NCBI GenBank assembly: GCA_963575745.1 | Contig: CAUYUJ010022059.1 | Span: 1,345,331-1,409,330 of the forward strand | Direction: 5' to 3' | Length of the DNA stretch: 64,000 bases | From: Prorocentrum cordatum | Taxonomy: Eukaryota > Sar > Dinophyceae > Prorocentrales > Prorocentraceae | In this document: positions 21,015 to 31,816 of the stretch, piece after piece | Position numbering within the stretch: position 1 is the first letter of the stretch | Layout of the letters: each line of letters begins with the position of its first letter | Program-made: the position numbers and the translations under genes | The notes under the pieces: generated by a model | Databases searched by the model: none | What the model saw: only the letters and a program-made list of their open reading frames with translations | Told to the model about the DNA's origin: nothing

Positions 21015-21140
21015 TGAGGAAGCAGACGAACTCTCGAGGCCCCAGAAGCGCTCTCCGAAGGCCGTAGATATATCTCAATCTTCAAGGTTGCCGAGGTCAC
21101 CCAGGTCGAAGATTGCGTTGTCGGGGGTCCCACGCAGGGC

Positions 21141-22330
21141 CAGATATGCGAATTAATTGAAATATGTCAGACATGTGTCAAACCTGTGTATATATAGAAT
21201 AACAATAAACAACATAAGCTGACAAGATTCTGTCTTTCCGCCACCTACATTACCAAACGCACATTGCCTTTTACCAACACCATCAGAATACGGAGAACGC
21301 GGTCGCGTTTCGTATTGCGCGAGCGTTTGAACTGGGCACGTGCGCGCGCCAGGACTGAGTTGCAGGAGTGATAGGCGCTCGCGCTGGACATTGCCGCGGT
21401 CGCTGCAGCGCCGTTGCCCGAGAATTCGGGCAGCGCCCGCTGTTTTCGTTGACGTCATGTCTTTGTCCTGCCCTGCAATGAACGAGAGACCGTCCGCGCC
21501 GAATCTTGCGCGACAGCGCAATGGCTCGCGCACTAGTGCCCCTGCCAAGGGGGCATGGTGGGCCGCGCGCCCCACGCGTGCCGCGGCGCGCGCTAGCCAC
21601 CCGTGGATCCGCACGCTCGCCTCAAAAGGCATCGCTGATTGGATCCACGGGGGGGGGGGGGTCGCAGTGGGCGCCAGCTGCCGCAGACGCGGGGCCGCCG
21701 CAGCGCGCGACAGGCCCGCGGCGCACAGAATTGCGCAGCGCGCGGATGCTCAAGCAGTAAGCAGTCCCCTCTCGCGGTTTCCATCGCGGGGCCATGCGCG
21801 CGAATGACATGTGTTCCTCGGCGCCCCCACTTCACCCCGCCCCCTCGCCATTTCGAACGGGCGAGGACCAGCGCGGGCACGCGCCGCTGTGCTGTTCGAC
21901 CGCCAGCCCGATGCTGAAACGCAACGTCACGACAGCGCGACCGATGCGACAAGCCCCGCAGAAACACGCGAATCCCCGCGAAGGCGCGCCCAACCTCGCG
22001 CGCGCCGAACCTGTCGCACCTGGCCGCGCCAAACCCGGACAGGCTCTGCGCAGCAGGGCCCCGAGAGGGCCCCGGGAGACTGGGGGCGGGCCCCCCCGCG
22101 GCCCCAGTATAGGGACACCCGCGAGAAGAAGAAGAAGAAGGACCCATCTGGGAAAGCGAGGTCACCGCCAAGCCCGCTGCTGCGTCGGCTTCTGCGGGGG
22201 CACCCGCTGTGCCTGCATATGCGGGGCAACCTGCTAACTTCCCTGAGATGGAGGAGAGGGGCAGGCTCTGCTGGGAAACGCTCGACACTCGGCACTCCAT
22301 ATCAGATGCCAGTTAACCCGTCATATACAC
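21141..22330. other. Inserted DNA inside the + strand element; no gene
   Basis: 21150-21290 is AT-rich; 21300-22330 is GC-rich with a 12-G run near 21650. Frames on both strands are Arg/Ala/Pro-rich without motifs. Two hairpins at 22194-22234 suggest the last part belongs to the element. Confidence 0.4.
22194..22234 (+). repeat. Two GNNA hairpins (22194-22207 and 22221-22234)
   Basis: The first is GCGGG-GGCA-CCCGC (all Watson-Crick); the second is GCGGG-GCAA-CCTGC, identical to 18640. Confidence 0.7.
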
Positions 22331-23775
22331 GGTCGAGCCATTGAGGACCCCCCTGGGGTTATCATTAGCGCCGCGCCACAATTAAATAATTCGGGGCGGG
22401 GCGGGGGCGGGGCGGGGGGGGGCGGCGTTCGCCGGGCGATATGATGAGCGCCGCGCATATGGAACGACAATAAAACCCCCCCGCGCCCGGGCTCGGGTGG
22501 CAGCCCAATTGGAACAAGAATGAGAATGCGAGCGGCACACGAGTAATGAGAATCACAATAAGAATGAGACTGCCACTAATTGGGATATTTTTTAATAAAA
22601 AAAAACATGAGAAGAAGGGTACTCATAACAGCGCCAACGGTAATACTAAGAAAAATCAGAATAAGAGCAATAATAAGGTTAATAATCGCAATCTTAATAA
22701 TAATAGCATGTCAAATATGTAGAATCATACTAACACGAATAAGAATGCGAATGCTAGCTGATACTGAGAATCAGAATGCGAAAATAAATAATACTAACAC
22801 TCAGAATAATAGTACGAAGGCTAGACATTTCTCTGGTTCTCTGCGCTATCCTTGTCCATTCCTACTTACATGACCACCCCCGTTGAACATTTGATCTCCC
22901 CGGCCGCCGCGCGGGGCGTCGCGCCCGAGGACGTCGCCCCCGCCGCGCCCCCGCCGCGCGCGGCGCGCAATCTGAGCACCGCGCCCGCGCAAACGAATGA
23001 CGACAGCTTGCCCAGAAAGAGAAGAAGCACACAAAGGCCAAGAGTGCTAATAATTCGACAAAAAAGAATAAGACTAAGAATAAGAACAAGAATGCGGATG
23101 AGAGTATGGATTATAATAAGAATGAAAATCCTAAAACAGACGGGCCCCCCTGCTCCTGCCCCCCCCTCCTTTTCTTCATGTTCTTCATCGTCCTTGTCCT
23201 ACGCGATGCCAATTGCCAGCCCTATTGAAACGTCGTTTCTCCCCGGCCGTCGCGCGGCGCGGCGCGCCCGAGGGCGTCGCCCCCGCCGCGCGCGGCGCGT
23301 TGTCTTGACGCCCGCGCCGCCTAAATTATTCGCCCCCCATCGCAGGCGCGGGCGGTTCCTTCCCATAGCTGTGCTCTCCGAAACGTGGGACTTAATTAAT
23401 GTTGATGTTGTTAGTGTTGGCGGTGTTGCTGGTGTTTTTGACGTTGATGTTGTTGTTCGCATTGATGTTACTGGCCTTGTTGTTCTGGATAGAATTCTCA
23501 TTGCTGGCGCGACGGTCGCCGTTCGCGCTGGCGCCGCGCCGGAAGGGGGTCTCGAGGTGGAGGGGCCAGGGGGGGTTATTCTGTTTAGATGGGAATGAAC
23601 ATAAGAATAAGAATAATAATGAACGAAATAGGCATAATAATAAGAATACGAAAGTTAAGAAGAATAATGTGAACCAAGTTCGCTTGCTTCGGCGAGCAGA
23701 CTCGTCTGCGTTCGCACGAAGGCGCGAGGTGCCAGAGCAGCGCTTCCGGGGCGCCCGGCGCGTTATACTTTCGCC
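22331..23775. repeat. Composite tandem array of AATAAG-rich and CGCC-rich blocks
   Basis: AT-rich AATAAGAATGAG-like arrays (about 22500-22830, 23040-23140, 23590-23690) alternate with GC-rich blocks. The block GGCCGYCGCGCGGSGCG near 22900 recurs diverged at 23240, about 340 bp away. GTTGTTAGTGTTGGC-type repeats fill 23400-23490. The abrupt composition switches argue for a satellite inserted in the element. No gene. Confidence 0.6.
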
Positions 23776-23801
23776 GGGGGGGGGGGGGGGGGGGGGGGGG
23801 G
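23776..23801. repeat. Poly(G), 26 bases
   Basis: Uninterrupted G run; the length may be unreliable in the assembly. Confidence 0.9.
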
Positions 23802-23809
23802 CTTCATTA

Positions 23810-25560
23810 CTTGATGCGGTTAATGGCGCCGCCGATGACGGCTCGCGCCGATGCAGAGCAACGCGGCGCCCAACTGCGGGCGCGGCAGCCCCGGCATGAT
23901 GTGCCCAAAATCACTGCACTCGCGGGTGACGGACCTGACAGAGGCAGGAGCACCACGCTATCACATACATGGGACTGGAGGCACGACTGGAGGCACATCC
24001 CAAGCATTCTGGCGTCCGTTTGTCGCGCTGAAGCCAAGAAACCCTCGAGGGTGACTGAGGCAGACAGATGATACGTGGATGCCCATATTTGCCTGGAGAT
24101 AAGCGCGCACATTCGGGCCAACGGGCGGACACCGAGTTGCTGATATGAGCCCCAAGAACCACGTGGTACTCCAGAACGGCGATCCGCCAACGATATCATT
24201 ATGACTTCGGGGGTGGGGGGTCGCATCCCGGTGAGCTCACTTGTCCAGCTCATTGGTATCAACGACAGCAGGGACGAACGCAAGCACTGCAGAGCTGGAC
24301 AAGTATGGGTCAATGATCTAAACACCGAAGCTCACCGGGGTAACCTGCAAATGTCTGTGCCGCGCGACTGGCGCGACGTCTATATGATCCCCCCACGCTG
24401 ACGGGATGGATCACTGCAGATGCACCCTTTAACCTGCGCGCGCCCATGCAGGTGAATCCAGCGGGGGTACCTGCAGATGGCTCCGATGGGTCCTGGGCAC
24501 AGGCCTAGAGCGCGGACGCGCCAGGCATCGCATCCAGCAGCGCAACGCCGAACGATGGGCTCTTCGCCGACGGCCCGTGGCGCACTCAAGCACAGCAATT
24601 GCCAACTCCCGCGGGGCATCTTGCTGTATTTGCGACTATGAATGGGCCCGCAACTCCGTTTGGTACTCCACGGAGTGCCGGTAGCACCAGCAGCCTACAG
24701 GCCAAACTCCAGAGTACGCGGATGGACCCCCAGCTCTGCCAGGCCTTACAGGCCACATCACCTTTCGCATCCCCACGTGCTGCAGCACCACCATCTGCGC
24801 CGACGTGGCAGCCCGTGATCATGGACCAGTATGGCAACATCCGGCCCGCAACAGAGGCGGCCCCAGAGGGCCGACGGCATGCTGGGGCAGCAGCAGTGGG
24901 TGCGCAGACAGATGCAAGAGGCGATGGAGAGCATGGGGCGGGATGGAATTGACCGGCCAAATGCAAACTGGACTCTGCCCTGGGAGCATATGCCTGCCGC
25001 AAATCCGTCGCCGAACCATCCGAACCGACATGGATGCAGACCTGCGTTCTTCACCCACCCAACTTATGGCCCGACAGCGGCCAATAGGCAAATGGCACCG
25101 CCGATGGATTTGGTTGTGTTCCCCGACTACTGCGCGCAGACTACAGGGGCGCCTCGGGTCGGGAGTCGCCCCAGAAACCCTTGCGCCAAACGTCAACGGA
25201 CGATTTTCACAAGTCTCGGCTCGGGATACGAAGCTCGTTCTCCCGGCCAGGTACCGCTCCGCCGTGTCCAGGCGCCCCCAATGGACCAAGACGTTACTCC
25301 ATGCGTTCCAGAGCAGACGTCGCCGGGAGAGCTACAGCCTGAAATATTGGCCATGCATGAGGGGCAGCAGGCAAATCTCTCAGCACAGCGCGCGCGCTCC
25401 AGCGCTGCAATCAGGCGCGGCAGGCGCGCGGCGCAGTGAATCGCGCGGGGCAACGTGGCATGGGTCTCTCAGCACAGCTTGCTATGGGATTCGTCGCTGC
25501 GGGGCCACCTGCCACTGCGCCAGCGAGCCCTGCAGCCCCGCCGAGCCGCCACGCAATGGG
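23810..25560 (+). pseudogene. Pro/Gln/Ala-rich polyprotein segments of the + strand element
   Basis: Open stretches at 24201-24401 (SSLVQLIGINDSRDERKHC), 24599-24952 and 24831-25439 (PPMDLVVFPDYCAQTTG, MDQDVTPCVPEQTSPGEL) alternate between frames. The text resembles the region upstream of the RING finger in related elements, but no domain is recognisable. A GGTA-loop hairpin lies at 24461-24474. Confidence 0.35.
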
Positions 25561-26060
25561 CCAGACCACACTTGAGCGGCAAATGCGCACAAGGCCATCA
25601 ACTACATCGCAGATCATCAATGACGGTGATGCCACAAAGTGATATATTTGTCTTGAGGAGTTAGCATACCGCGATAAGGTATGGAGGCTCCAACACGGCC
25701 ACATCCTTCACACCGCCTGTTGGGACCGAGTGGCTCAATCACATGTGGGCAGACAGCTGGAAGGCGCCCCTAACGAGGCGCCGTGTGCCGTATGCCGGGG
25801 CGTGGGACTTATCGCAGCTGAGTTTCACTACGCCCTTGCGGGTGGGCAAGACGCCGAGCAACGACGCGAGGAGATACTCCGCGGGGCTAATGAACTAACG
25901 GACCTTCGCGGAAATTTGAAGTGGATCACGGCCACGATTGCAGGGTCTACAGAGCCAGCGGGGGGGCCTGCGATGCCTGCGGGGCAACCTGCTGCACCGC
26001 CATGCACATGCCAGCCGCACACGCGCAGATGCCGCCGATAGCTGAGCCAGCTGCCTTCGC
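25560..26060 (+). pseudogene. Degenerate RING-type zinc finger of the + strand element
   Basis: 25621-25800 reads ATK-stop-YICLEELAYRDKVWRL, QHGHILHTACWDRV, then EAPCAVCRGVG. This is the C3HC4 layout (CxxC...CxH..HxxC...CxxC), with the first Cys replaced by TGA (25640-25642) and the third ligand by His. It continues AAEFHYALAGGQDAEQ and TDLRGNLKWITATIAG, text that follows the RING in this element family. Retroelement RING domains may act as ubiquitin ligases or RNA-binding modules; here it is inactive. Confidence 0.55.
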
Positions 26061-26147
26061 AGGGACACCTGCTACATCGTCACCTGCGTGGCAACCTGCA
26101 CATGGACAGAGCGAACGCGCCGCGCAGCAATTTGCGGGGCAACCCGC
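25958..26147 (+). repeat. Cluster of five tetraloop hairpins in 190 bp
   Basis: 25958 (loop GGGG), 25979 (GCAA), 26059 (GCAGG-GACA-CCTGC, all Watson-Crick), 26086 (GCGTG-GCAA-CCTGC, one mismatch) and 26134 (GCGGG-GCAA-CCCGC, all Watson-Crick). Another, at 25499-25512, has loop GCCA. Confidence 0.75.
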
Positions 26148-26439
26148 TGCGCTCGCGCCAGACTGACAGCCCAGACAGCGCGCGCGCTGGCACCAGTACC
26201 GTGTCCGCGCGTGACATGCTGCAGACGGTGATGATGGCCAACACGGATGGCCAGAACGCAGCGCGCGCCGACGAGGACACCATTGAGAACATCCCACTGA
26301 CGCAACAGTACCCCCTTCGATATGATGAATACTCTTCGGATTGGATTCTCCAGCAATATCCAATCACAGAATAGAACCGAGTATATATGGGCGCATTCAC
26401 ATGTGTGACGAGGAACGAGCGGGCACTGGATCACAGGCG

Positions 26440-26965
26440 CCTCAAGGGCACATCTGGCAGCCGCAGAGTCCACCGTTCAGGGCATATTCGGTGGTCGTCA
26501 TGAGTTAACCCTTGCAGCGAACAGCGGGGCCATGATCGATGGGATGCTAACTATATTGCTGGCATTGGTAGCAACATGAACATAATTGGTCTGAGAACTG
26601 CTCAGACATTTTAACGGCCTTCGCGCTCTCGCGGTCACGATATAACGATATCGACCCTGAGCATACCATTGTGCGTGACCGGAGTGGGCGCTGAAGCCGC
26701 AGTGTACAGGTCATCGCGGCATTGCAACATCTCCTGCGCATATAGGGGCCACCCTGCGGGGCAACCTGCCATCGCCAAGCTGGACACCTATTCAGCCGAC
26801 GTGGCCGAGGGGTCCGGCGATAACTTGCCCGCAATCCTGGGCCTGAGAAGCGTTGCAAACATGCGGGCCATCCTAATCCTTGAGAGAGGCGACGAAAAGA
26901 TGGTCATCCCAGGCACGGACATGCGCAGGCTCCTCCTTGGGAAAGGCGGCAGGGTGATCGACTAA
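26440..26965 (+). pseudogene. Aspartic-protease-like segment of the + strand element
   Basis: A frame from 26490 reads LTLAANSGAMIDGML, then VTGVGAEAAVY near 26680, and after a frame change GDNLPAILGLRSVANMRAIL and KMVIPG (26815-26910). LPAILGLRS and the flap-like VTGVG text are hallmarks of the protease in this copia lineage. The catalytic DTG/DSG is reduced to NSG, so it should be inactive. Protease would mature the polyprotein. Confidence 0.45.
26756..26769 (+). repeat. GNRA hairpin GCGGG-GCAA-CCTGC
   Basis: Identical to 18640; here it sits inside the protease segment. Confidence 0.7.
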
Positions 26966-27144
26966 GAACACCGCCATCAGGACACCTGGCGATCGAGGCC
27001 GAAGAGTACGACATGGCATCGAAGGCCGACGGAGCTACAACGTTCGCCATTACGGCCAATCCCAGAAGCGAGGGGGCACCCGTGCGGCACGTCATCAAGG
27101 AGACTGTAGATACCAAGCCGATTGCGGGGCAAACAGCTTCAGGC

Positions 27145-27158
27145 GCGGGGTTGCCTGC
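27145..27158 (+). repeat. Hairpin GCGGG-GTTG-CCTGC
   Basis: The stem is intact but the loop is not GNRA; a degenerate relative lies at 27124-27137. Confidence 0.5.
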
Positions 27159-27400
27159 CCCCATGGATGCCCATGCGTTTATGATGTCTCAGAACACCAA
27201 AGGCATTAGTCACAGCATCACTGAGGAAACATGTGTATTCGCGACCCAGGACATGGTAGACAACGCCCTGAAGACCTTGCGGCGGAGGAACAGCAAGCCT
27301 GCAATCATGGATCATGATTTCGCTGCGAGGGCCGTGCAGGCGAAGGTTTTACCGGGCCATCTATAACGAGGGCACCAAGTGGATGCCACCTGATAGCCGC

Positions 27401-27432
27401 GCGGGGCCGCCTGCCACCGCGGGGCAACCTGC
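27401..27432 (+). repeat. Two tetraloop hairpins, 4 bp apart
   Basis: 27401-27414 has loop GCCG; 27419-27432 is GCGGG-GCAA-CCTGC. Closest pair in the family. Confidence 0.65.
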
Positions 27433-27965
27433 TGCGTCGAGCGACGCTGCCGAAAGGTACGACATCTTCACCTCGAGCAGTGAGTCGCCGACTTCGCCCG
27501 GTGACTCCGCGGTGGCCACGGGGACTCCGCCGGGCCCGAGCCAGCGGTGGCCACATGGACACCCCCTACGCTTGAAAGTGAATGAAAGGGGCATGGGCGC
27601 GCTACGGCCGACAAGAGGAATCAAGGTTCAGGACAAACCTATCGGATGCAAGTGGATAGCTCCATTGCCGAGTGGAGTGGCCGACATCAGTACTCGACTG
27701 TACTGGGAGCCTTCGGCCCCAGCTCTGCTCAGCAACGAAGGGCAGCGACCGCGCCAAAGGCGGGTTGCGATCGTCGAAGACGATCGTCATCCACCCCCCT
27801 TCGATTTGGCGCGGCCGCGCGCCACCCCCACTCACTATACTCGTTATCCAGACTTTCCGACACTCACGATTCCCGACAATGACCAACAGCAGACAACACT
27901 GCCCAGTGATGCCCGGATAAGACAACAATTAAAAAATGATACCGGAGAAAAACCCCAAACAAATT

Positions 27966-28174
27966 TTTGTTAGGGCTATAGGGCTATAGGGCTATACGGC
28001 TATCGGGCTATAGGACTGACCTATAGGGCCATAGGGCTATAGGGCTATGGGGCTATAGAGCTCTATAGGCTATGGGGCTATAGGGCTATAGGGATATAAG
28101 GCTATTAGGGCTATAGGGATATAAGGCTATAGGGCTACAGGGCTATAGGGCTATAAGGCTATAGGGCTATAAAA
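27966..28174. repeat. GGGCTATA 8-9 bp tandem array
   Basis: About 24 copies of GGGCTATAG with variants TACGG, TAAGG and TATGG. It interrupts the polyprotein. Confidence 0.9.
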
Positions 28175-28330
28175 CTATTGGGCACCCCCGGGCACCGGGG
28201 CACCCTTGGGCACCCGGGCACCCCCAAGCATCCGGGCACCCGGGCACCCGGGCCCGGCCACCGAAATCGGCCACCCGGGCACCCCCGGGCACCCGGGCAC
28301 CTGGCCCCGGCCACCGACATCGGCCGCCGA
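28175..28330. repeat. GGCACCCGG tandem array
   Basis: Repeats of CGGGCACC(C) with GGCCACCGAAATCGGCC links, directly next to the GGGCTATA array. Confidence 0.85.
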
Positions 28331-29640
28331 CCTCACCTCAGCCTTATATCCGCTAGGACCCCTACAGAAGCAAGCTCTGATTGGGGAACATAACACTGAC
28401 ACGGAATCCAGCATCAAGCCGCGCAAGATACGCAAACAGGTCGAACACGGCAATGGCGAGTGCGGCGAGGACCTGAAGGGCCTTGGACGTGGAGCATACT
28501 GCACTGATGTTCCTCTGGGTTCCGACCGTGATGAAGATGGGGAAGCCTCCATGACGCTACCAGCGGGGTTGTCCGCGGACGCGCATTCCGATGTGTTTCC
28601 CATGATCCCAACCTTGTGCTACGGAAGAAAAACCAGGGTCGACAGGCAGCACATTTTGCGGAGGTAGCCGGGGGGTAATGCAAATAGCCTTCAGCCGAGG
28701 TCTATCCTCAGGGGGCAACCTCGAAACGCGTTCTTACGTTGACCTTGGAAACAAAGAAGCCCAGGACGCAGTGATGCATTACTTGGATGCGTATTTTTGT
28801 GAAGATAGTAATCCTACAAGCTAACTGCACAACTACTGGACTGCCCCCCTACTTCAATGCGAAGGTCAACTGCGACACGTTGCGTGAACATCAAGGAAGA
28901 CCTCCCGCGCATCAAGTTCTGGAAGGGTCACCGTACGCCAAGACGGTTTCCGACGATTCTTATACGAAGACAACCAGTGAGTACCTAGGCATATGAGATA
29001 CCGCCATGGACGACGCCAGCTAAGCGCGAGGGCACCCGCAAGATCAACACATACCAATGCACTACAGGCCTTCGTGGCTCCCATGGCATATGAAACGCAA
29101 GCCTACATAATGAATTGTCAACCACCGCTCACTACTGACGACCTTTGACAACAACCTGTGTACTGGACACCACCAACGTGCCTCAGTCTGCAACAAGGAA
29201 TTGGCCAAGGCAACACAGTGTACTCCGATGATGCGATGCCTCTTCGCTGAGGCAGTGCAAATTGCACATGACATGCTGGCGCTTAACGGCGACACCTTGA
29301 ATGCCCGCTCTCACGCGCCACCTGCCCACGTCGCGAAAGCACGCGGGCGAGACGCAGGGGGCCCAGCGACCCCTCGACATCCTGATGGACGTATCGCGCA
29401 ACCACCATCAGGAGGACGGGGGCGCCCTGCATGTGCTGACAACATCGACATGCACTCCCCATCACACAACAGAAAACCTTAACGCTGTAGGTGACGCGAC
29501 ACAGAAGATGATTACTGCGACTGTCCGGACTGCCAAAAGAACGATGGGAAGGCTGAGCCGGGCAACTTACTTGCACCTGGCAAGCGTCTACTTGCCGCGC
29601 CGCGGAAGCTGCCTGATTACCGCGGGTAGGGGCCTCAATC
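28331..29640 (+). pseudogene. Degenerate polyprotein fragments upstream of integrase
   Basis: 28380-28667 encodes ESSIKPRKIRKQVEHGNGE and DEDGEASMTLPAGLSADAH. 28787-28996 and 29301-29482 are further open pieces with frequent stops between. I recognise the style of this element family but no domain. Confidence 0.3.
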
Positions 29641-29654
29641 ACCAGCTGAACCGG

Positions 29655-29770
29655 CAGCCCCGCCACCCGCGGCGGCGCCTGCTTCCGACGCACCGCCGCC
29701 CGCGGCGGCAGCTGCTTCCGACGCGCCACCACCTGCGGCGGCAGCTGCTTCTGAGGCGCCAGCCGCCAAA
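29655..29770 (+). repeat. In-frame Ala/Pro minisatellite, 33-36 bp unit
   Basis: GCNGCTTCCGACGCNCC plus CCGCCCGCGGCGGCA repeated three times. In one frame it encodes APPPAAAAASD units, so the array keeps the polyprotein phase. Confidence 0.7.
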
Positions 29771-29979
29771 CAAGTTGCGCGGCCACGAGCTCCGAAGCCC
29801 GGCGTCAGAGCTGGGCCCACTGCAGGCGCCAGCAGCCAAGACATTAATTACAATGGGCTGACATGCTGCAGAGCCCAGCGGCGCCGGAACTCGGACGACC
29901 GCAGACGACAACCACAAGTAGTAACCAGATGTGGGCGACAATAGGGAGGTGATCCACCTCCACCGCCATCTGCGGGTGA

Positions 29980-31190
29980 CCCTGCTGCTCGTCCAAGACT
30001 TCCAGACTGGTCAAGGTTCGACGTGCAGATCAGCCTACAGGAGCTGCGCAGCCTCGACCCAAGCGCGGTAACGCGCGAGATGCAAAACTACATATGCGAT
30101 GGATCCGCGCCAGAGGGCCTAAGCTGAGATGTTGACCGAGGCTGGTCTGGATAGTCAGGTTAAAACGGGTAAAGAGGCGCATGTGACACGCGCTGGGAGC
30201 GCAGGGCTTGGGGAAGGCCTGGGCAGACTATAGTGTCATCTACCGCGCTGCCCCGCAAGTTCAATGACGATGTCGAATGCGACTTAATGGTATATGAACA
30301 GGAGCATAAAACACTTCGCATAATCGATCGCTGCATCCGATGCGATGCTGAAATCTGGGTGCAAGCCGGGCCCGCCACATTGCTATACTCTGACGGAATT
30401 TGCGCCCTCAATAAAGACTTCGCGAAGGCCGCCCTCATGGCTGAAGGCGCCGAGCTAAGGATGCGCGCGCGTGGGCAGCGCGCTACTACCATTGAAACCA
30501 ACAATGGCACGTTACGACACTTACTTCACGTCATTGAGGCTGAACTCAATGGATTAGACGCACCGCTTGTGATGACCCGACTAGCGCAGGAGGCTTGACT
30601 TGCCACCAGCGCGTTTACCTTTCAACGAGGTATCTCCAGTCAACGCATTGGTTGGTCGACATCCAGCAGTGCTGCCCTCTGACTTGCCTGTTGTAGATCA
30701 ACAGACGGAGACATGCGACCATGGTTGAGAACGGACTATCCGCCGGGCGAGCGTCGAGGCTGGAACGCAAGCCACTGCATTTGCAAAGACGAGCCGCGCA
30801 CTGCTAACTAAGACGACCATCGCTGGTGAGCATTATTACAACGAAGGAGATCAAGTCGACCATCATCGCCCCGCAACTACGAAAGACGACTGAGGTGGCT
30901 GGAATGGGCCCTTCCCGGTTGCGCGGAACGATCCTGACAAGGGTCGCGTTATCGTGCGAGTCGGGAAACGCGATGTGCAAGTCCAATGCGGCGATGAAGA
31001 CACTCGCTGTGCATTGAGGCTCTGCTCACTCGAGAGGTTGGCTCGGGCAACGCAGCATTGCGGGCTGCATTGGCATTCGTTGCCAGTCAACTACGGCGAT
31101 GCAAGACGCTCGCTGTGAATTGAGGCTCTGCCCGCTCGACAGGTTGGCTCGGGCAACGCAGCGTTAGGGACTGCATTGGCAGTCGCAGCC
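29980..31190 (+). pseudogene. GAG-pre-integrase and integrase of the + strand element
   Basis: 29998-30120 reads DWSRFDVQISLQELRSLDP, the GAG-pre-integrase lead. 30233-30598 reads FNDDVECDLMVYEQEH, LYSDGICALNKDFAK and RARGQRATTIETNNGTLRH, giving a D-D-E triad (D in VECDLM, D in YSDG, E in TTIE). About 20 residues are missing between the first and second Asp. After a frame change, NEVSPVNALVGRHPAVLPSD continues the C-terminal part. At 30881-30910 DD-stop-GGWNGPFPV has a TGA where related elements have Trp. Confidence 0.65.
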
Positions 31191-31200
31191 AGTCAACCTG
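30991..31200. repeat. 105-bp tandem duplication within integrase
   Basis: GCGATG...CAAGACGCTCGCTGT and GGTTGGCTCGGGCAACGCAGC occur at a spacing of exactly 105 bp (30991 and 31096). The length is a multiple of three, so the reading phase is kept. Confidence 0.8.
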
Positions 31201-31816
31201 TGGGGCGACCTCCCATGACTTTCGGTTATCTCCAGACCAAAAAAGGGGCGCTCCAGGTGACGAGCGCGATCCGACTATCTCCAAAGGTACACGTGGCTCT
31301 CCAAGATCTTACCAGGAGCTTTCCACGCATCGAAAGCGTTGTCTCTATTAGGTTACCTCGGGGCGTTCGTGGGCTACCTCCCGTGGCGCATGCTGTCCGT
31401 TGCACGCTGGTGCACTATGGCGCCGACTTGAGGCCGGGCTTCCATTCATATGGCACTGAAGCTACTGCCAGCAAAATTCAAGACATGACTGGATCAACGC
31501 ACTCTAGAATCACCCAGCGCCTGAAGCCCGCCAAACCTCCAGCGGGCATCGACCGGGACATGGCGAAGTTCGAAGGCTGGCCGGCATGCCAACGAAAGGC
31601 AGCGATGCCATGGAAACCCCAGAAATCGAACAACCACAAGAAAACCGTCGGCTTCCCGCAAACAATGAAGAATCGGAAACGGACCTCGAGGCGCGCAGCA
31701 CGCAAGTGCGGCGTGCCGAACTACAAGACGAAAGCGAATTGCTGGAGGCAGCTCCAGTGGAATTACTCTAGACTGCACCCACGCAGACGATCTCTGATAA
31801 ACGCGTTCTAGTCGCA
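31191..31816 (+). pseudogene. Integrase-RT linker of the + strand element
   Basis: 211-codon open frame. The early part (GRPPMTFGYLQTKKGALQ, SAIRLSPKVHVALQDL, SVVSIRLPRG) matches the text between integrase and RT in related elements. The end is basic and looks frame-shifted (NHKKTVGFPQTMKNRKRTS). Confidence 0.5.

Larger units (their letters stand above)
19291..21140 (+). pseudogene. Polyprotein linker of the + strand element (fragments)
   Basis: Several open stretches in shifting frames (19092-20027, 20128-20757, 20790-21156). Recognisable family text: FKADYKPLDEVQAQIVEKS near 20440, RRIGWTVAAMRGKLPNGRY near 20825 and VDGETPPDSPSHRSARKPA near 20930. I know such text from the interval between gag and protease in related elements but cannot assign a biochemical function. 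After 21140 the text becomes AT-rich and unrelated. Confidence 0.4.
26966..27960 (+). pseudogene. Unidentified polyprotein stretch
   Basis: Two open frames (27013-27366 and 27314-27973) overlap by a frame change. The first contains EEYDMASKADGATTFAI and AIMDHDFAARAV. The second contains Thr/Ser/Pro-rich text, then GIKVQDKPIGCKWIAPLP. No domain is assigned. Its place between protease and integrase suggests a linker. Confidence 0.35.
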
